Positions 38,211-48,158 of a DNA stretch of 64,000 nucleotides are shown one piece after another. Position numbers and translations under genes: made by a program. This DNA is from Paracoccaceae bacterium (GTDB taxonomy: Bacteria; Pseudomonadota; Alphaproteobacteria; Rhodobacterales; Rhodobacteraceae). The DNA is taken from assembly GCA_016778765.1 (NCBI GenBank), contig JADHOV010000009.1, forward strand, positions 23,952 to 87,951, in the 5' to 3' direction. Position 1 is the stretch's first letter; each line of letters begins with the position of its first letter. The notes beneath the pieces are model-generated. The model had not been told where the DNA came from. It was given only the letters and a program-made list of their open reading frames with translations, and did not search any database.

Positions 38211-38315
38211 TTGTTAGTCTTGCGGCAGATTTTGCGCGTGCGCAAGCCCAAGGCTCCCTTGCTCCTTTCGTCAAAACCCGATATCGCCCCGATCAAAACC
38301 GCAAAGGACTATGCT

Positions 38316-39539
38316 ATGAGTGCGCCCAAAAAAGTTGTATTGGCCTATTCCGGTGGCCTCGATACCTCGATCATTTTGAAATGGTTGCAGGTTGAATATG
38401 GCTGTGAAGTGGTGACGTTCACGGCTGATTTGGGGCAAGGTGAAGAGCTGGATCCGGCGCGTAAAAAGGCCGAGCTTTTGGGGATCGCTCCGGAAAATAT
38501 TTTTATCGAGGATCTGCGCGAAGAATTTGTACGCGATTTTGTGTTTCCGATGTTTCGCGCCAATGCGCTGTATGAGGGGCTGTATTTGCTGGGCACGTCC
38601 ATTGCGCGCCCGTTGATTTCCAAGCGCTTGGTTGAAATTGCCGCCGCGACGGGCGCCGATGCGGTGTCGCATGGCGCAACCGGCAAGGGCAATGACCAGG
38701 TGCGCTTTGAATTGGCGGCTTATGCGCTGAACCCTGATATCAAAGTGATTGCGCCTTGGCGCGAATGGGATTTATCAAGCCGCACAAAACTGATCGCCTT
38801 TGCCGAAGAGAACCAAATCCCCATCGCTAAAGACAAGCGCGGCGAGGCACCATTTAGCGTCGATGCCAACCTGCTACATACCTCATCGGAGGGCAAGGTT
38901 TTGGAAGATCCCGCCTTGGATGCGCCGGATTACGTATATCAGCGGACGGTCAATCCTGAAGATGCACCCGATAAACCCGAATTTGTTGAAATCGGTTTTA
39001 CGGGGGGAGATGCGGTTTCGATAAATGGCGAAACGCTGTCGCCAGCGCAGCTGCTCACTCGGCTGAATGCTCTGGGCGGCGCGCATGGCATTGGTAGGTT
39101 GGATCTGGTCGAGGGGCGCTTTGTTGGCATGAAATCGCGCGGCATTTACGAAACCCCGGGCGGTACAATTTTGCTGGAAGCGCATCGCGGTATCGAGCAA
39201 ATCACCTTGGATCGTGGCGCGGCGCATTTGAAAGATGAGCTGATGCCCAAATATGCCGAGCTGATTTATAATGGGTTTTGGTACAGCCCCGAGCGTGAAA
39301 TGCTGCAGGCTTTGATTGATAAAAGCCAAGAACATGTCACCGGCACGGTGCGTCTAAAGCTTTACAAAGGCTCGGTGCGCACGGTTGGCCGTTGGTCAGA
39401 ACACTCGCTTTATTCCGAGGCGCATGTGACCTTTGAAGAGGATGCTGGCGCCTATGATCAAAGCGACGCGGCCGGATTTATTCAGCTGAATGCGCTGCGC
39501 TTGAAGCTACTTGCTGCCCGCAAGCGTCGTTTGGGCTAA
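38316..39539 (+). CDS. argG: Argininosuccinate synthase
   Basis: 407 aa from ATG 38316; a much longer upstream frame is antisense to ilvA and discarded. ATP pyrophosphatase motif [32 protein letters not shown], and SPEREMLQ... Joins citrulline and aspartate in arginine synthesis. AAGGA lies upstream at good spacing. Confidence 0.97.
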   Translation: MSAPKKVVLAYSGGLDTSIILKWLQVEYGCEVVTFTADLGQGEELDPARKKAELLGIAPENIFIEDLREEFVRDFVFPMFRANALYEGLYLLGTSIARPLISKRLVEIAAATGADAVSHGATGKGNDQVRFELAAYALNPDIKVIAPWREWDLSSRTKLIAFAEENQIPIAKDKRGEAPFSVDANLLHTSSEGKVLEDPALDAPDYVYQRTVNPEDAPDKPEFVEIGFTGGDAVSINGETLSPAQLLTRLNALGGAHGIGRLDLVEGRFVGMKSRGIYETPGGTILLEAHRGIEQITLDRGAAHLKDELMPKYAELIYNGFWYSPEREMLQALIDKSQEHVTGTVRLKLYKGSVRTVGRWSEHSLYSEAHVTFEEDAGAYDQSDAAGFIQLNALRLKLLAARKRRLG

Positions 39540-39612
39540 AAGCCTATTTTTAAAGTTGTTTTTTGGGGCAGCACTGCTAGGCTTTTGTCTATTGTTCAAA
39601 GGTGTATTTGGT

Positions 39613-40455
39613 ATGTTGGGGCTTCGGTTATTTACTTTTTCAATTTTACTACTTTTGGGTAATTGAGGCGCTATTTCCGGCTTACCGCGGCGGTATTTGC
39701 CGTTTATGCGCTGTTACAAATCGTGATGATTTGGAAAATCATTGGAACAGTATTGCAAGAGGAACGCGCAAATTCTCTAAATCTGATGGGTAATATAGGG
39801 CCTTTGGTCTGATCTTGGGCTTCATTTTAGTTGCCGCTTTTTTATTGGCAGTGATTGAGGTTCTCTGGCACCGCTATATTATGCTCGGCGTTGAAGGGCC
39901 GATTTTCAATCGGTCAGTCATTTGGCTTTATATTATCAAAGTTATAAAAATTACGGTTATCTTTATCGCCGTGACAATTATTTTATTGATTTTCATCCTA
40001 AATTTTATCGATCCGCAAGGCTTGGATGGGTTCCAAAATTACTAGCGCTTGTTTTTATGGCGCTTCAAGATCCCATTGCGATCACAGCGCTTAACGCCCT
40101 TTTATGGCTTGTTTGGTTTACCAAATCTGTTTCTTTTATATGGCTTTGGCGTCGGATCAGCCTGTGCCTGCCCGCCGCGGCTATTGGCAAAAATATGAGC
40201 CTGCGCGAAAGTTGGCGGAAAACCAGCGAGATAAAGGGCCAGATATTGCTGTTAGCCGGGGTTGAAGTGCTGGTGTATTTCGGCATTTCTGCCGCAGATT
40301 CCTGAGTTTCAGCTTTGAATGGCGCTGTAGTCCCCGCGATGATCCTTGGTTTGCTGTAAATTTGGACCCTCACCCTATATGGCGCTAGCGGTCTGAGCAC
40401 GCTTTACGGATATCTTATTGAAAAACGGACTTTGCAGGGCGCAAGCCACTCATAA
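39613..40455 (+). pseudogene. Decayed multi-spanning membrane protein gene
   Basis: One original frame can be rebuilt across three 1-base losses and two stops. Pieces: MLGLRLFTFSILLLLGN; after a lost T near 39663, LRRYFRLTAAVFAVYALLQI; after a lost base near 39809, LILGFILVAAFLLAVIEVLW; after another near 40025, WVPKLLALVFMALQDPIAIT through SFIWLWRRISLCLPAAA and GKNMSLRESWRKT. Then in-frame TGA at 40303 and TAA at 40357, ending at TAA 40453. The protein was hydrophobic (about 5-6 helices) with a charged SLRESW-type motif. Its 3' end overlaps rlmN. I do not recognise a named family. Confidence 0.8.
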
Positions 40456-41625
40456 CCCGGCTTCTGCGGCGATCTCTTTGCGGCTTTTGCGGGCCCGCTC
40501 GGTCGCCGATTTTAACTGCCCACAGGCCGCCATAATATCTTCGCCGCGCGGGCGCCGGATCGGGCTGGCATAGCCAGCATTGAAAATAATATCCGAAAAC
40601 GCTTTGATCCGCGCGCGGTCCGAGCGTTGATAGGGCGCGCCGGGCCATTCGTTGAACGGGATCAGGTTGATCTTCGCCGGAATTCCTTTGATCAGCTTTA
40701 GCAATCGGCGGGCATCAGCATCGCTGTCATTCACACCTTTCAACATCACGTATTCAAAAGTGATGCGCTCTGAATTGGACAGTTTCGGATAGGCGCGCAA
40801 TTCGCTGAGCAATGTTTCGATATTCCATTTCTTGTTGATTGGAACCAATTTATCGCGCACCTCATCGGTCGTGGCGTGAAAGGACACTGCCAGCAGACAG
40901 CCGATTTCCTCGGCGGTTTTGGCAATTTCGGGTACCACACCGGATGTTGAAAGCGTGATCCGGCGCCGCGACAGGCAAATGCCTTCTGGATCCATCGCAA
41001 TCTTCATCGCATCGCGCACATTGTCAAAATTATACAGCGGCTCGCCCATGCCCATCAGTACGATATTGGAAAGCAGGCGCACCGGGTTGGGCGGATTTCC
41101 CGGTTCCGGCCACTCGCCTAGATCATCGCGGGCCACCAAGACTTGGCCAATGATTTCTCCGGCGGATAGATTGCGCACCAGCTTTTGCGTACCAGTATGG
41201 CAAAAAGAGCAGGTGAGCGTACAGCCCACTTGGCTGCTAATGCACAAAGTGCCGCGATCTTCTTCGGGAATATAAACGATCTCTACCTCATGCCCGCCAG
41301 CTATGCGCACCAGATATTTGCGCGTTCCATCGCTGGAGATTTGTCGCGTGATCACTTCGGGCACCTCAAGCACGAAGGTTTCGGCGAGTTTGGCGCGATA
41401 GTCTTTTGACAGATTGGTCATCTGCGAAAAATCACGGCAGCCTTTGGCGTAAATCCATTGCCAAATCTGACCGGCGCGCATTTTGGCCTGTTTATCGGGC
41501 GTGCCCTGCGCAATCAAAGCCTCGCGCAAGGCGGCGCGGGTGAGCCCAATCAAATTTATAGGGCCCTCTGGCAGTTTGCGGGGCAGGGTCAATACGTCTT
41601 GGGTGATCGGAGCCTTGACCGACAT
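40450..41625 (-). CDS. rlmN: Dual-specificity rRNA/tRNA adenine C2-methyltransferase
   Basis: 391-aa radical SAM enzyme that makes 2-methyladenosine in 23S rRNA A2503 and tRNA A37. Cluster Cys motif [11 protein letters not shown] (CxxxCxxC). The RlmN-type tail [16 protein letters not shown] has the mechanistic Cys. [16 protein letters not shown] is diagnostic. Its stop overlaps the pseudogene's last codons. Confidence 0.97.
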   Translation of the reverse strand: MSVKAPITQDVLTLPRKLPEGPINLIGLTRAALREALIAQGTPDKQAKMRAGQIWQWIYAKGCRDFSQMTNLSKDYRAKLAETFVLEVPEVITRQISSDGTRKYLVRIAGGHEVEIVYIPEEDRGTLCISSQVGCTLTCSFCHTGTQKLVRNLSAGEIIGQVLVARDDLGEWPEPGNPPNPVRLLSNIVLMGMGEPLYNFDNVRDAMKIAMDPEGICLSRRRITLSTSGVVPEIAKTAEEIGCLLAVSFHATTDEVRDKLVPINKKWNIETLLSELRAYPKLSNSERITFEYVMLKGVNDSDADARRLLKLIKGIPAKINLIPFNEWPGAPYQRSDRARIKAFSDIIFNAGYASPIRRPRGEDIMAACGQLKSATERARKSRKEIAAEAGL

Positions 41626-41701
41626 CAGCTATAACTTTCCAACAGTTTCCCGGCCCGCATAGCCTATTTCTACGGTTAGGCAAAGGCCGGGGTTTTGGAA
41701 A

Positions 41702-42235
41702 TTATTCGCTACAGTTCTTTTTTGCCGCGTCGCTGGCGGCGGTAAAGCCTTTTAGCGAAAACGTATCAACGGTCTGGGTGCCGCGTTTGGAGATTGCTGT
41801 TAACGTTGCCGTGCCCCCCGCTTTCATGGCTTTGACCAGTTGTGCATCCTCTTCAGAAGAGCCGGCCCAGGCCCATTCGCCTTGGATCAGTGACAATTTG
41901 AACGACTTATCATCCACTTTCAGCTTGATCACTTTGTCCTCTGCGAAAGGATATCCTCCGGTGAAGGTCACCTGTTCGGATACTTTTCCTGCAGGGCTGA
42001 AGAATACAAACAATAAAATATCGCTGCGTTTTACCGAAACGGTCCGACCGCCGCGCGTGTTGACGCTTTTCTTGGGCAGCGACACGCTCCAACATTCTTT
42101 TGGGCTTTTATCCACAAACACAGCCCAATCTCCATGTTCTGAGACGCGGGTTGCCTTACCCTCGGCTGTCCAACCCGCACCAGCAAAGCCCAAAAGGCTG
42201 GTGGCCAACACTGCGGTTCTTAACAGGCTCTTCAT
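41702..42235 (-). CDS. Invasion-associated locus B (IalB) family periplasmic protein
   Basis: 177 aa. Signal peptide MKSLLRTAVLATSLLGFAGA with cleavage around residue 22. Mature part has GDWAVFVDKSPKECWSVSLP and TLTAISKRGTQTVDTFSLKG, like IalB-family proteins near rlmN in many Rhodobacteraceae. Two Cys remain (one central, one C-terminal) that could form a disulfide. Function in free-living bacteria is unknown. Confidence 0.8.
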   Translation of the reverse strand: MKSLLRTAVLATSLLGFAGAGWTAEGKATRVSEHGDWAVFVDKSPKECWSVSLPKKSVNTRGGRTVSVKRSDILLFVFFSPAGKVSEQVTFTGGYPFAEDKVIKLKVDDKSFKLSLIQGEWAWAGSSEEDAQLVKAMKAGGTATLTAISKRGTQTVDTFSLKGFTAASDAAKKNCSE

Positions 42236-42410
42236 TTCTTGCCTCCGTCATAAGCCGGTAGCGCCGACCTATAGGTTCTATGGTGCTTAATGACCATTTA
42301 CGGGAAAATCCCATTACATTCTCGACAAAACCACATTAGCCTTAAACTGTGTTTTAGCGAAAGCCCTCTTGGCAAGATTTTGCTGAAAAAATCACTATCT
42401 GGAGAGAAGA

Positions 42411-43409
42411 ATGCAAGCCCCTGAAGCTTTATGTGAAATCTGGCGCGGATCATTTTTGGAAAGCCTACATCTGGGCCACGCTGTGATCTGTGATGAAACC
42501 GGACAAATTGTAAAATCATGGGGGGATCCTGACGCGGTTATTTTGCCGCGCTCTTCTGCCAAAATGATTCAAGCCTTGCCTTTGCTCAGCTCAGGCGCGG
42601 GCGATCACTATGGGCTTGCAGAGCAAGATTTTGCGCTGGCTTGCGCGTCGCATCAAGGCGGACAGATTCATACCAGCCGGGTCAGCGCCTGGTTACAGGC
42701 ATTGGGATATGACCAAACAGCTTTGCGATGCGGCGCCCAGCCACCCCGGGACCGGGATGAAAAGCGGCGCGTGCAAGCGGCGCAGGAAGCACCCTGTCAA
42801 ATTCATAATAATTGCTCGGGAAAGCATACTGGGTTTTTAACGCTGAGTCGGTTTTTAAAAGGCGATGATGCCTATACTGACATTGCGCATCCGGTGCAGC
42901 GCGCCTGCTTAGAAGCTTTTGAGCAGGTGACAGATGCCGCCAGCCCGGGGCACGCGATTGATGGATGTTCTGCGCCCAATTTTGCCACTTCATTGCTGGG
43001 ATTGGCGCGGGCAATGGCTTGGTTCGCCAGCGCTGAGGCGCGCATTGATGGTGCTTCACAGGCGGCTTTACGATTGCGCGGCGCTATGGCGCAGTATCCG
43101 GATTTGGTGGCGGGTGAGGGCCGCGCCTGCACTGAATTGATGCAAGCCATGCAGGGCGGCACGGTGGTCAAAACGGGCGCCGAAGGCGTTTTCGTCGCCA
43201 TTATCCCCCAAAAGCGCTTTGGCATCGCGGTAAAAATATTGGATGGCAGCACCCGCGCCAGTGAATGCGTGATTGCGGCTCTGCTCTGCGCTTTGGGGGC
43301 CTTGCCGCCCGCGCATCCTGCAACGCTGAAACGTATGCATGCGCCCATCGTCAATTGGAGCGGGCTGCACACTGGCGAGATCCGCCCCGCTCCAGGATTG
43401 ACCCTGTGA
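42411..43409 (+). CDS. L-asparaginase, AnsA/asparaginase II (rhizobial) type
   Basis: 332 aa. Hydrolyses asparagine to aspartate and ammonia. Family phrases: VIWRGS-like start (CEIWRGSFLESLHLGHAVI), IHNNCSGKHTGFL, GIDGCSAPNFA and TGAEGVFVAIIPQKRFGIAV. Unrelated to the E. coli asparaginase fold. GGAGAGA precedes the ATG. Overlaps rluE by GTGA. Confidence 0.88.
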   Translation: MQAPEALCEIWRGSFLESLHLGHAVICDETGQIVKSWGDPDAVILPRSSAKMIQALPLLSSGAGDHYGLAEQDFALACASHQGGQIHTSRVSAWLQALGYDQTALRCGAQPPRDRDEKRRVQAAQEAPCQIHNNCSGKHTGFLTLSRFLKGDDAYTDIAHPVQRACLEAFEQVTDAASPGHAIDGCSAPNFATSLLGLARAMAWFASAEARIDGASQAALRLRGAMAQYPDLVAGEGRACTELMQAMQGGTVVKTGAEGVFVAIIPQKRFGIAVKILDGSTRASECVIAALLCALGALPPAHPATLKRMHAPIVNWSGLHTGEIRPAPGLTL

Positions 43410-43975
43410 TCGTTTTATTCAACAAACCTTATAATGTGCTGTCGCAATTTACCGATAAGGGCAACGCGGGCAGTGATCGAAAGACGCTGTCAGCTTTTAT
43501 CGATATCCCGTTTGTCTATCCTGCGGGGCGGCTTGATCGGGACAGCGAAGGTTTGTTGATTTTGACCGATGATGGCAAGCTGCAGGCGCGGATTTCCAAC
43601 CCGAAACATAAAATGACCAAAACCTATTGGGTGCAAGTGGAAGGGGCGCCGCGGCAATCAGATCTTGAGCGGTTTGAACAAGGCATCCTGCTGAAAGATG
43701 GAAAGACCTTGCCTGCGCAGGCGCGCTTGATCGACCCGCCGGCTGATCTTTGGCCAAGAACCCCGCCGGTTCGGTTTCGCAAAACGGTGCCGGAGGCGTG
43801 GTTGGAGGTAAGTCTGCGCGAAGGGCGCAACCGTCAGGTACGCCGGATGACTGCTGCGCTGGGCTTTCCGACGCTGCGCTTAATCCGGGCGCAAATTGGA
43901 CCTTGGCAGTTGGGGGGGTTGCAACCGGGTCGGTTTGAAAAAATCCTGAACCCGACCGCAAGCCCGCGCGATTGA
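43406..43975 (+). CDS. rluE: 23S rRNA pseudouridine synthase, RluE-like
   Basis: 189 aa from GTG 43406 overlapping the asparaginase stop. Catalytic Asp in PAGRLDRDSEGLLILTDDG; other signature MTKTYWVQVEG and EGRNRQVRRM. No S4 domain, as in RluE. In E. coli RluE modifies U2457 of 23S rRNA. Confidence 0.92.
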   Translation: MIVLFNKPYNVLSQFTDKGNAGSDRKTLSAFIDIPFVYPAGRLDRDSEGLLILTDDGKLQARISNPKHKMTKTYWVQVEGAPRQSDLERFEQGILLKDGKTLPAQARLIDPPADLWPRTPPVRFRKTVPEAWLEVSLREGRNRQVRRMTAALGFPTLRLIRAQIGPWQLGGLQPGRFEKILNPTASPRD

Positions 43976-43976
43976 G

Positions 43977-45329
43977 TTATAAATTGGCAAAGCCTTGGTC
44001 TAGAGCCTTGATAATGCCATCCACCTCTGCCTCTGTAATCACCAAAGGGGGAGACATCAGCACATTATGCATGCCCAAACGCACCAATGCGCCGGCCTCA
44101 AACGTGGCTTGATGCAGCCGCGTCATCGTTGCGCCATCCATCGGCGTTTTCTTGGCTTTATCGCTAACAATTTCAATGCCGACCATCAACCCTTCGCCGC
44201 CGCGTATATCGCCAATAATATCGTATTTATCGGTGAGCTTTTTCACCCCCTCAAACAATTGAGTGCCGCGCGCTGCCGCGTTGGTTTTTGTATCGAGACG
44301 CAGGGTTTCCTGCAGGCAGGCCACCACGGCTGCGGCCCCGACCGGATGCGCTGAATAGGTATAGCCATGATAAATACCTGCCTCGCCCGTTCTGTCCTTT
44401 TCGAACACCTCGGCGACCTTCTCGCTCATCAATGCCGCGCCGACGGGAAAATAGGCGCTGGTAATGCCTTTGGCCAAACACATCATATCAGGCTTTACGC
44501 CCCAATGGCGCGCACCCGACCAATCGCCGGTACGGCCAAAGCCCGTAATCACCTCATCTGAAATCATCAAAATCCCATATTTGTCGCAGATGTCGCGCAT
44601 CAGCTTCATGAATGAGGCATCCGGCACAATCACGCCGCCAGCGCCTTGGATTGGCTCCATGATAAAGGCGGCGATGGTCTGAGCGCCTTGGAAAAGGATT
44701 TCATCCTCAAAACTGGCGGCGATTTTCTGCGCCAAAGCTGCTGGATCCGTTTCATCAAAGGGATTGCGATAAGTATAAGGGCTGGGCAGATGAAAGCAGC
44801 CCGGCATCAGTGGTTCGTAATTGATCCGAAAGCGGTTATTGCCATTGACCGAGGCGCCCCCGAAATGCGTGCCGTGATACCCTTTTTTCAACGAAAGGAA
44901 TTTGGTACGGGTGGGTTCGTTGCGCAGTCGGTGATATTGGCGCGATAGGCGCAGCGCGGTTTCTACTGAGTCAGAGCCGCCCGAGGTGAAAAAGACCCGC
45001 GCCATCCCATCTTCGGCAAACATATTGCAAACCGCCAGTGAGGCCTCAATCGCGCATGGGTTGGTTGAGCCGGCAAAATTTGAGGAATAGGGTAGATCGT
45101 AAAGCTGTTTGGCGATCGCGTCTTTGATCGGGTTGTTGGAATATCCCAGATTAACGCACCATAGGCCTCCAACGGCATCAATCGCGGAATGCCCGTCAAT
45201 ATCATGCACATAAACGCCCTGCGCCCCGGTGATGATACGCGGCGGCGTTTCCAGCGAGTCGCCCGGATGGCCCATCGGGTGCCATAAATGGCGGGCGTTA
45301 TTTTCTTTCAGAAAATTATCATCTTTCAT
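43977..45329 (-). CDS. Class III aminotransferase (omega-amino acid:pyruvate type)
   Basis: 450 aa from ATG 45329; 19 upstream residues in the frame are unlike the family. PLP motifs: IDAVGGLWCVNLGYSN, FFTSGGSDSVETALRL, ISDEVITGFGRTG and CLAKGITSAYFPVGA with the Lys. Likely amine donor is a diamine or beta-amino acid. It is the same broad family as the aminotransferase cut at the right window edge but too far for one operon. Confidence 0.88.
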   Translation of the reverse strand: MKDDNFLKENNARHLWHPMGHPGDSLETPPRIITGAQGVYVHDIDGHSAIDAVGGLWCVNLGYSNNPIKDAIAKQLYDLPYSSNFAGSTNPCAIEASLAVCNMFAEDGMARVFFTSGGSDSVETALRLSRQYHRLRNEPTRTKFLSLKKGYHGTHFGGASVNGNNRFRINYEPLMPGCFHLPSPYTYRNPFDETDPAALAQKIAASFEDEILFQGAQTIAAFIMEPIQGAGGVIVPDASFMKLMRDICDKYGILMISDEVITGFGRTGDWSGARHWGVKPDMMCLAKGITSAYFPVGAALMSEKVAEVFEKDRTGEAGIYHGYTYSAHPVGAAAVVACLQETLRLDTKTNAAARGTQLFEGVKKLTDKYDIIGDIRGGEGLMVGIEIVSDKAKKTPMDGATMTRLHQATFEAGALVRLGMHNVLMSPPLVITEAEVDGIIKALDQGFANL

Positions 45330-45522
45330 GCTGCGTATCTTTCTGGTTTGAAGAGGGGCTGGCGGGTGACCGCTGCGTAGATCCATCTTGCTGATAAACG
45401 GTTCAAGGTCTAGTTTTTTCTACTGGCGCAAACAGCGCATGCGCGATTGGGCGCCATAATTTTAGACAGTTTGGGCACCAGCCCATAGACAGAGAAGCTG
45501 TGGCCGTGTATCTGGCCATGCC

Positions 45523-45999
45523 ATGGCAAATTCCAAATCTGACCCGAATTATAAAGTGATCGCTGAAAACCGCCGCGCGCGTTTTGATTATGCGATCGAG
45601 GGTGATTTGGAATGTGGTGTGATGCTTCTGGGCTCTGAGGTGAAATCACTGCGGGTAAACAGCGCCAATATTGCCGAAAGCTATGCAGGCGTGGATGCTG
45701 GCGAGTTGTGGTTGGTGAATTCTTATATTGCCCCTTATGAGCAGGCCAAGACCTTTGGACATGAAGAACGGCGGCGGCGCAAATTGCTGGTCAGCCGCAA
45801 AGAGCTGGCACGGCTATGGGCCGATACCCAGCGCAAAGGCCTGACTTTGGTGCCTTTGGTGATGTATTTTAACCATCGCGGCAAAGTGAAGCTGAAAATT
45901 GGTATCGCCAAAGGCAAAAAGAATCATGACAAGCGCGCTGATCAGGCCAAACGGGATTGGGGGCGACAAAAACAGCGTTTGCTGCGCCATAGCGAGTAG
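45523..45999 (+). CDS. smpB: SsrA-binding protein
   Basis: 158 aa. Binds tmRNA in ribosome rescue. Motifs: [46 protein letters not shown], and the basic tail [16 protein letters not shown] that inserts in the mRNA channel. No tmRNA gene seen nearby. Confidence 0.98.
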   Translation: MANSKSDPNYKVIAENRRARFDYAIEGDLECGVMLLGSEVKSLRVNSANIAESYAGVDAGELWLVNSYIAPYEQAKTFGHEERRRRKLLVSRKELARLWADTQRKGLTLVPLVMYFNHRGKVKLKIGIAKGKKNHDKRADQAKRDWGRQKQRLLRHSE

Positions 46000-46107
46000 C
46001 GTTGCGGAGCAGACGGTTTATTATAAAAGGGACAATTGCCGAACCCGCTCTTGCCCCTGTATAGAGACAGTAGTAGGCAAAAACAAAAGCAATAAGTGAG
46101 GTTTATT

Positions 46108-46965
46108 ATGACCCGCGATGACCCCAAAACCCTTGTCTCAACGCAATGGCTGGCCGCGCATTTAAAAGATCCTGATTTAAGGGTTTTGGATGCGTCGTGG
46201 TATTTGCCCGGCTCTAAGCGCGACCCTTTTGCCGAGTATCAGCGCGCGCATATTCCGGGCGCGCGTTTCTTTGATCTTGATGATGTCAGCGACCACCGCT
46301 CAGATTTGCCGCATATGGTTCCGCCGGTGGAAAAATTCATGTCGCGGATGCGCGCAATTGGCGTAGGCGATGGGCATCAAATTGTTGTTTACGACGGCTC
46401 TGGGTTGTTTTCCGCGCCGCGTGTGTGGTGGTTGTTCAAATTGATGGGCCAAATGGATATTGCCGTTCTTGATGGCGGTTTTCCCAAATGGCAGGCAGAG
46501 GGCCATCTCGTAGAAGATTTGCCGCCTATTTTGCGCGACCGCCATATGATGGTACGGCGCCAAAACCATATGGTTAAGGATGTCACGCAAGTTTCGGCGG
46601 CCTCAAAACTGGGAGAGTCTGAGATCGTGGATGCGCGCTCGCCGGGTCGCTTTTACGGCACAGACCCTGAGCCGCGCCCGGGTTTGCGCGCCGGTCATAT
46701 TCCGGGGTCAAAAAATGTGTTCTACAAAGATTTGCTGAAGGCAGATGATACGATGAAATCACCGGATGAGATGCGGCAGGTTTTTGTGGAAGCCGGTGTC
46801 GATTTGGACAAACCAGTGATTACCAGCTGCGGTTCGGGCGTGACGGCCGCAATTCTCAGTTTAGGATTAACCCGTATGGGCAAAACAGACCATTCCCTAT
46901 ATGACGGCAGCTGGACCGAATGGGGCATGTTTCCAACCTTGCCCATAGCCACAGGAAAGACATAA
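46108..46965 (+). CDS. sseA: 3-mercaptopyruvate/thiosulfate sulfurtransferase
   Basis: 285 aa from ATG 46108 with GAGG seven bases before. Two rhodanese domains: LDASWYLPGSKRDP, HIPGARFFDLDDVSD, and the second with HIPGSKNVFYKD and the catalytic Cys in ITSCGSGVTAA. The CGSGVT loop indicates the mercaptopyruvate type. Overlaps the next gene by TAATG. Confidence 0.93.
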   Translation: MTRDDPKTLVSTQWLAAHLKDPDLRVLDASWYLPGSKRDPFAEYQRAHIPGARFFDLDDVSDHRSDLPHMVPPVEKFMSRMRAIGVGDGHQIVVYDGSGLFSAPRVWWLFKLMGQMDIAVLDGGFPKWQAEGHLVEDLPPILRDRHMMVRRQNHMVKDVTQVSAASKLGESEIVDARSPGRFYGTDPEPRPGLRAGHIPGSKNVFYKDLLKADDTMKSPDEMRQVFVEAGVDLDKPVITSCGSGVTAAILSLGLTRMGKTDHSLYDGSWTEWGMFPTLPIATGKT

Positions 46966-48149
46966 TGTTTCAAGACCTCGTAGAACAACCGGCAGATAAA
47001 ATTCTGGCCTTGGTGCAAGCGTATAAAGAAGATCCGCGCGATCAAAAAATTGATCTTGGGGTTGGGGTTTATAAAAATGCCGAGGGGATCACGCCGGTGA
47101 TGCGGGCGGTTAAAACCGCAGAGCATCAGCTGTGGCAGCAAGAAACAACGAAATCCTATGTTGGCCTTTTGGGGGATCCACGCTTTTCCGACGTGATGGT
47201 TGATCTGGTGCTGGGCGATGCGGTGCCAAGAGCCAGCGTGGCGGCGGCCGCAACCCCGGGGGGCACAGGTGCTGTCAGACAGGCTTTTGAACTGATCAAA
47301 ATGGCGCATCCTAAGGCTCGCATTTTTGTGTCAGACCCGACCTGGCCAAACCATTTGTCTATTCTAAAATTCCTTGGCATGCCGGTGATGCCTTACCGGT
47401 ATTTTGATAGCGAGACGCGCGGTGTAGATTTTGAGGCCATGCTACAGGATCTTTCGGCGGCCAAACCAGGGGATGTGATTTTGCTGCATGGTTGTTGCCA
47501 CAACCCGACAGGGGCAAATCTGAACGCGGTGCAATGGCAGGCGGTGATCGATCTGCTGCACAAAACCGGTGCCACGCCAATGGTGGATATCGCCTATCAA
47601 GGCTTTGGTGATGGTCTGGAAGAGGATGCCGCTGGCACGCGCCTTTTGGCGCAATCGGTGCCCGAAACGATCATTGCGGCCAGCTGCTCAAAAAACTTTG
47701 GGATTTATCGCGAGCGCACGGGCCTGTTGATGGTGGTTTCACATGATCAAGCGGCGCGGGGGCTCAATCAGGGCACGCTTGCCTATTTGAATCGGCAAAA
47801 TTTTTCATTCCCGCCGGATCATGGCGCAAGGTTGGTAACCATGGTCCTGGGCGATCCTGATCTGCGCGCAGATTGGGCCGCCGAATTGGAAGAGGTGCGC
47901 TTGTCGATGTTGGGGCTGCGCGAACAGTTATCCGAAGAGCTTCAGCGCCTGTCGGGCTCTGATCGGTTTGGGTTTTTAGCCCAGCATCGTGGGATGTTTT
48001 CGCGTTTGGGAACCACCCCGGATAAAGTGGCCCGACTACGCGAGGAACATGCGATTTACATGGTGGGTGACAGCCGTTTGAATATCGCCGGCCTCAATCA
48101 AAAAACCGTACCCATCTTGGCCAAGGCGATCGTCGATTGTGGCGTTTAA
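46965..48149 (+). CDS. Aromatic/aspartate aminotransferase (class I PLP)
   Basis: 394 aa from ATG 46965 overlapping the sseA stop. Seen: IDLGVGVYKNAEGITPVMRA, DPTWPNHLSILKFLG, HGCCHNPTGANL and the PLP Lys in ASCSKNFGIYRERTG. This signature is shared by AspC and TyrB; by length and the rhodobacterial phrasing it is probably aromatic-type. Co-translation with sseA suggests coupled cysteine/keto-acid use. Confidence 0.9.
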   Translation: MFQDLVEQPADKILALVQAYKEDPRDQKIDLGVGVYKNAEGITPVMRAVKTAEHQLWQQETTKSYVGLLGDPRFSDVMVDLVLGDAVPRASVAAAATPGGTGAVRQAFELIKMAHPKARIFVSDPTWPNHLSILKFLGMPVMPYRYFDSETRGVDFEAMLQDLSAAKPGDVILLHGCCHNPTGANLNAVQWQAVIDLLHKTGATPMVDIAYQGFGDGLEEDAAGTRLLAQSVPETIIAASCSKNFGIYRERTGLLMVVSHDQAARGLNQGTLAYLNRQNFSFPPDHGARLVTMVLGDPDLRADWAAELEEVRLSMLGLREQLSEELQRLSGSDRFGFLAQHRGMFSRLGTTPDKVARLREEHAIYMVGDSRLNIAGLNQKTVPILAKAIVDCGV

Positions 48150-48158
48150 GCGGCAGGC

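Noticed and set aside
37902..38315. Long N-terminal extension in frame with argG
   Set aside because: It is antisense to ilvA and lacks a ribosome site; the argG family starts at MSAPKK (38316).
45999..46107. tmRNA gene next to smpB
   Set aside because: No tmRNA-like tag sequence or tRNA-like ends were recognised in the gap.
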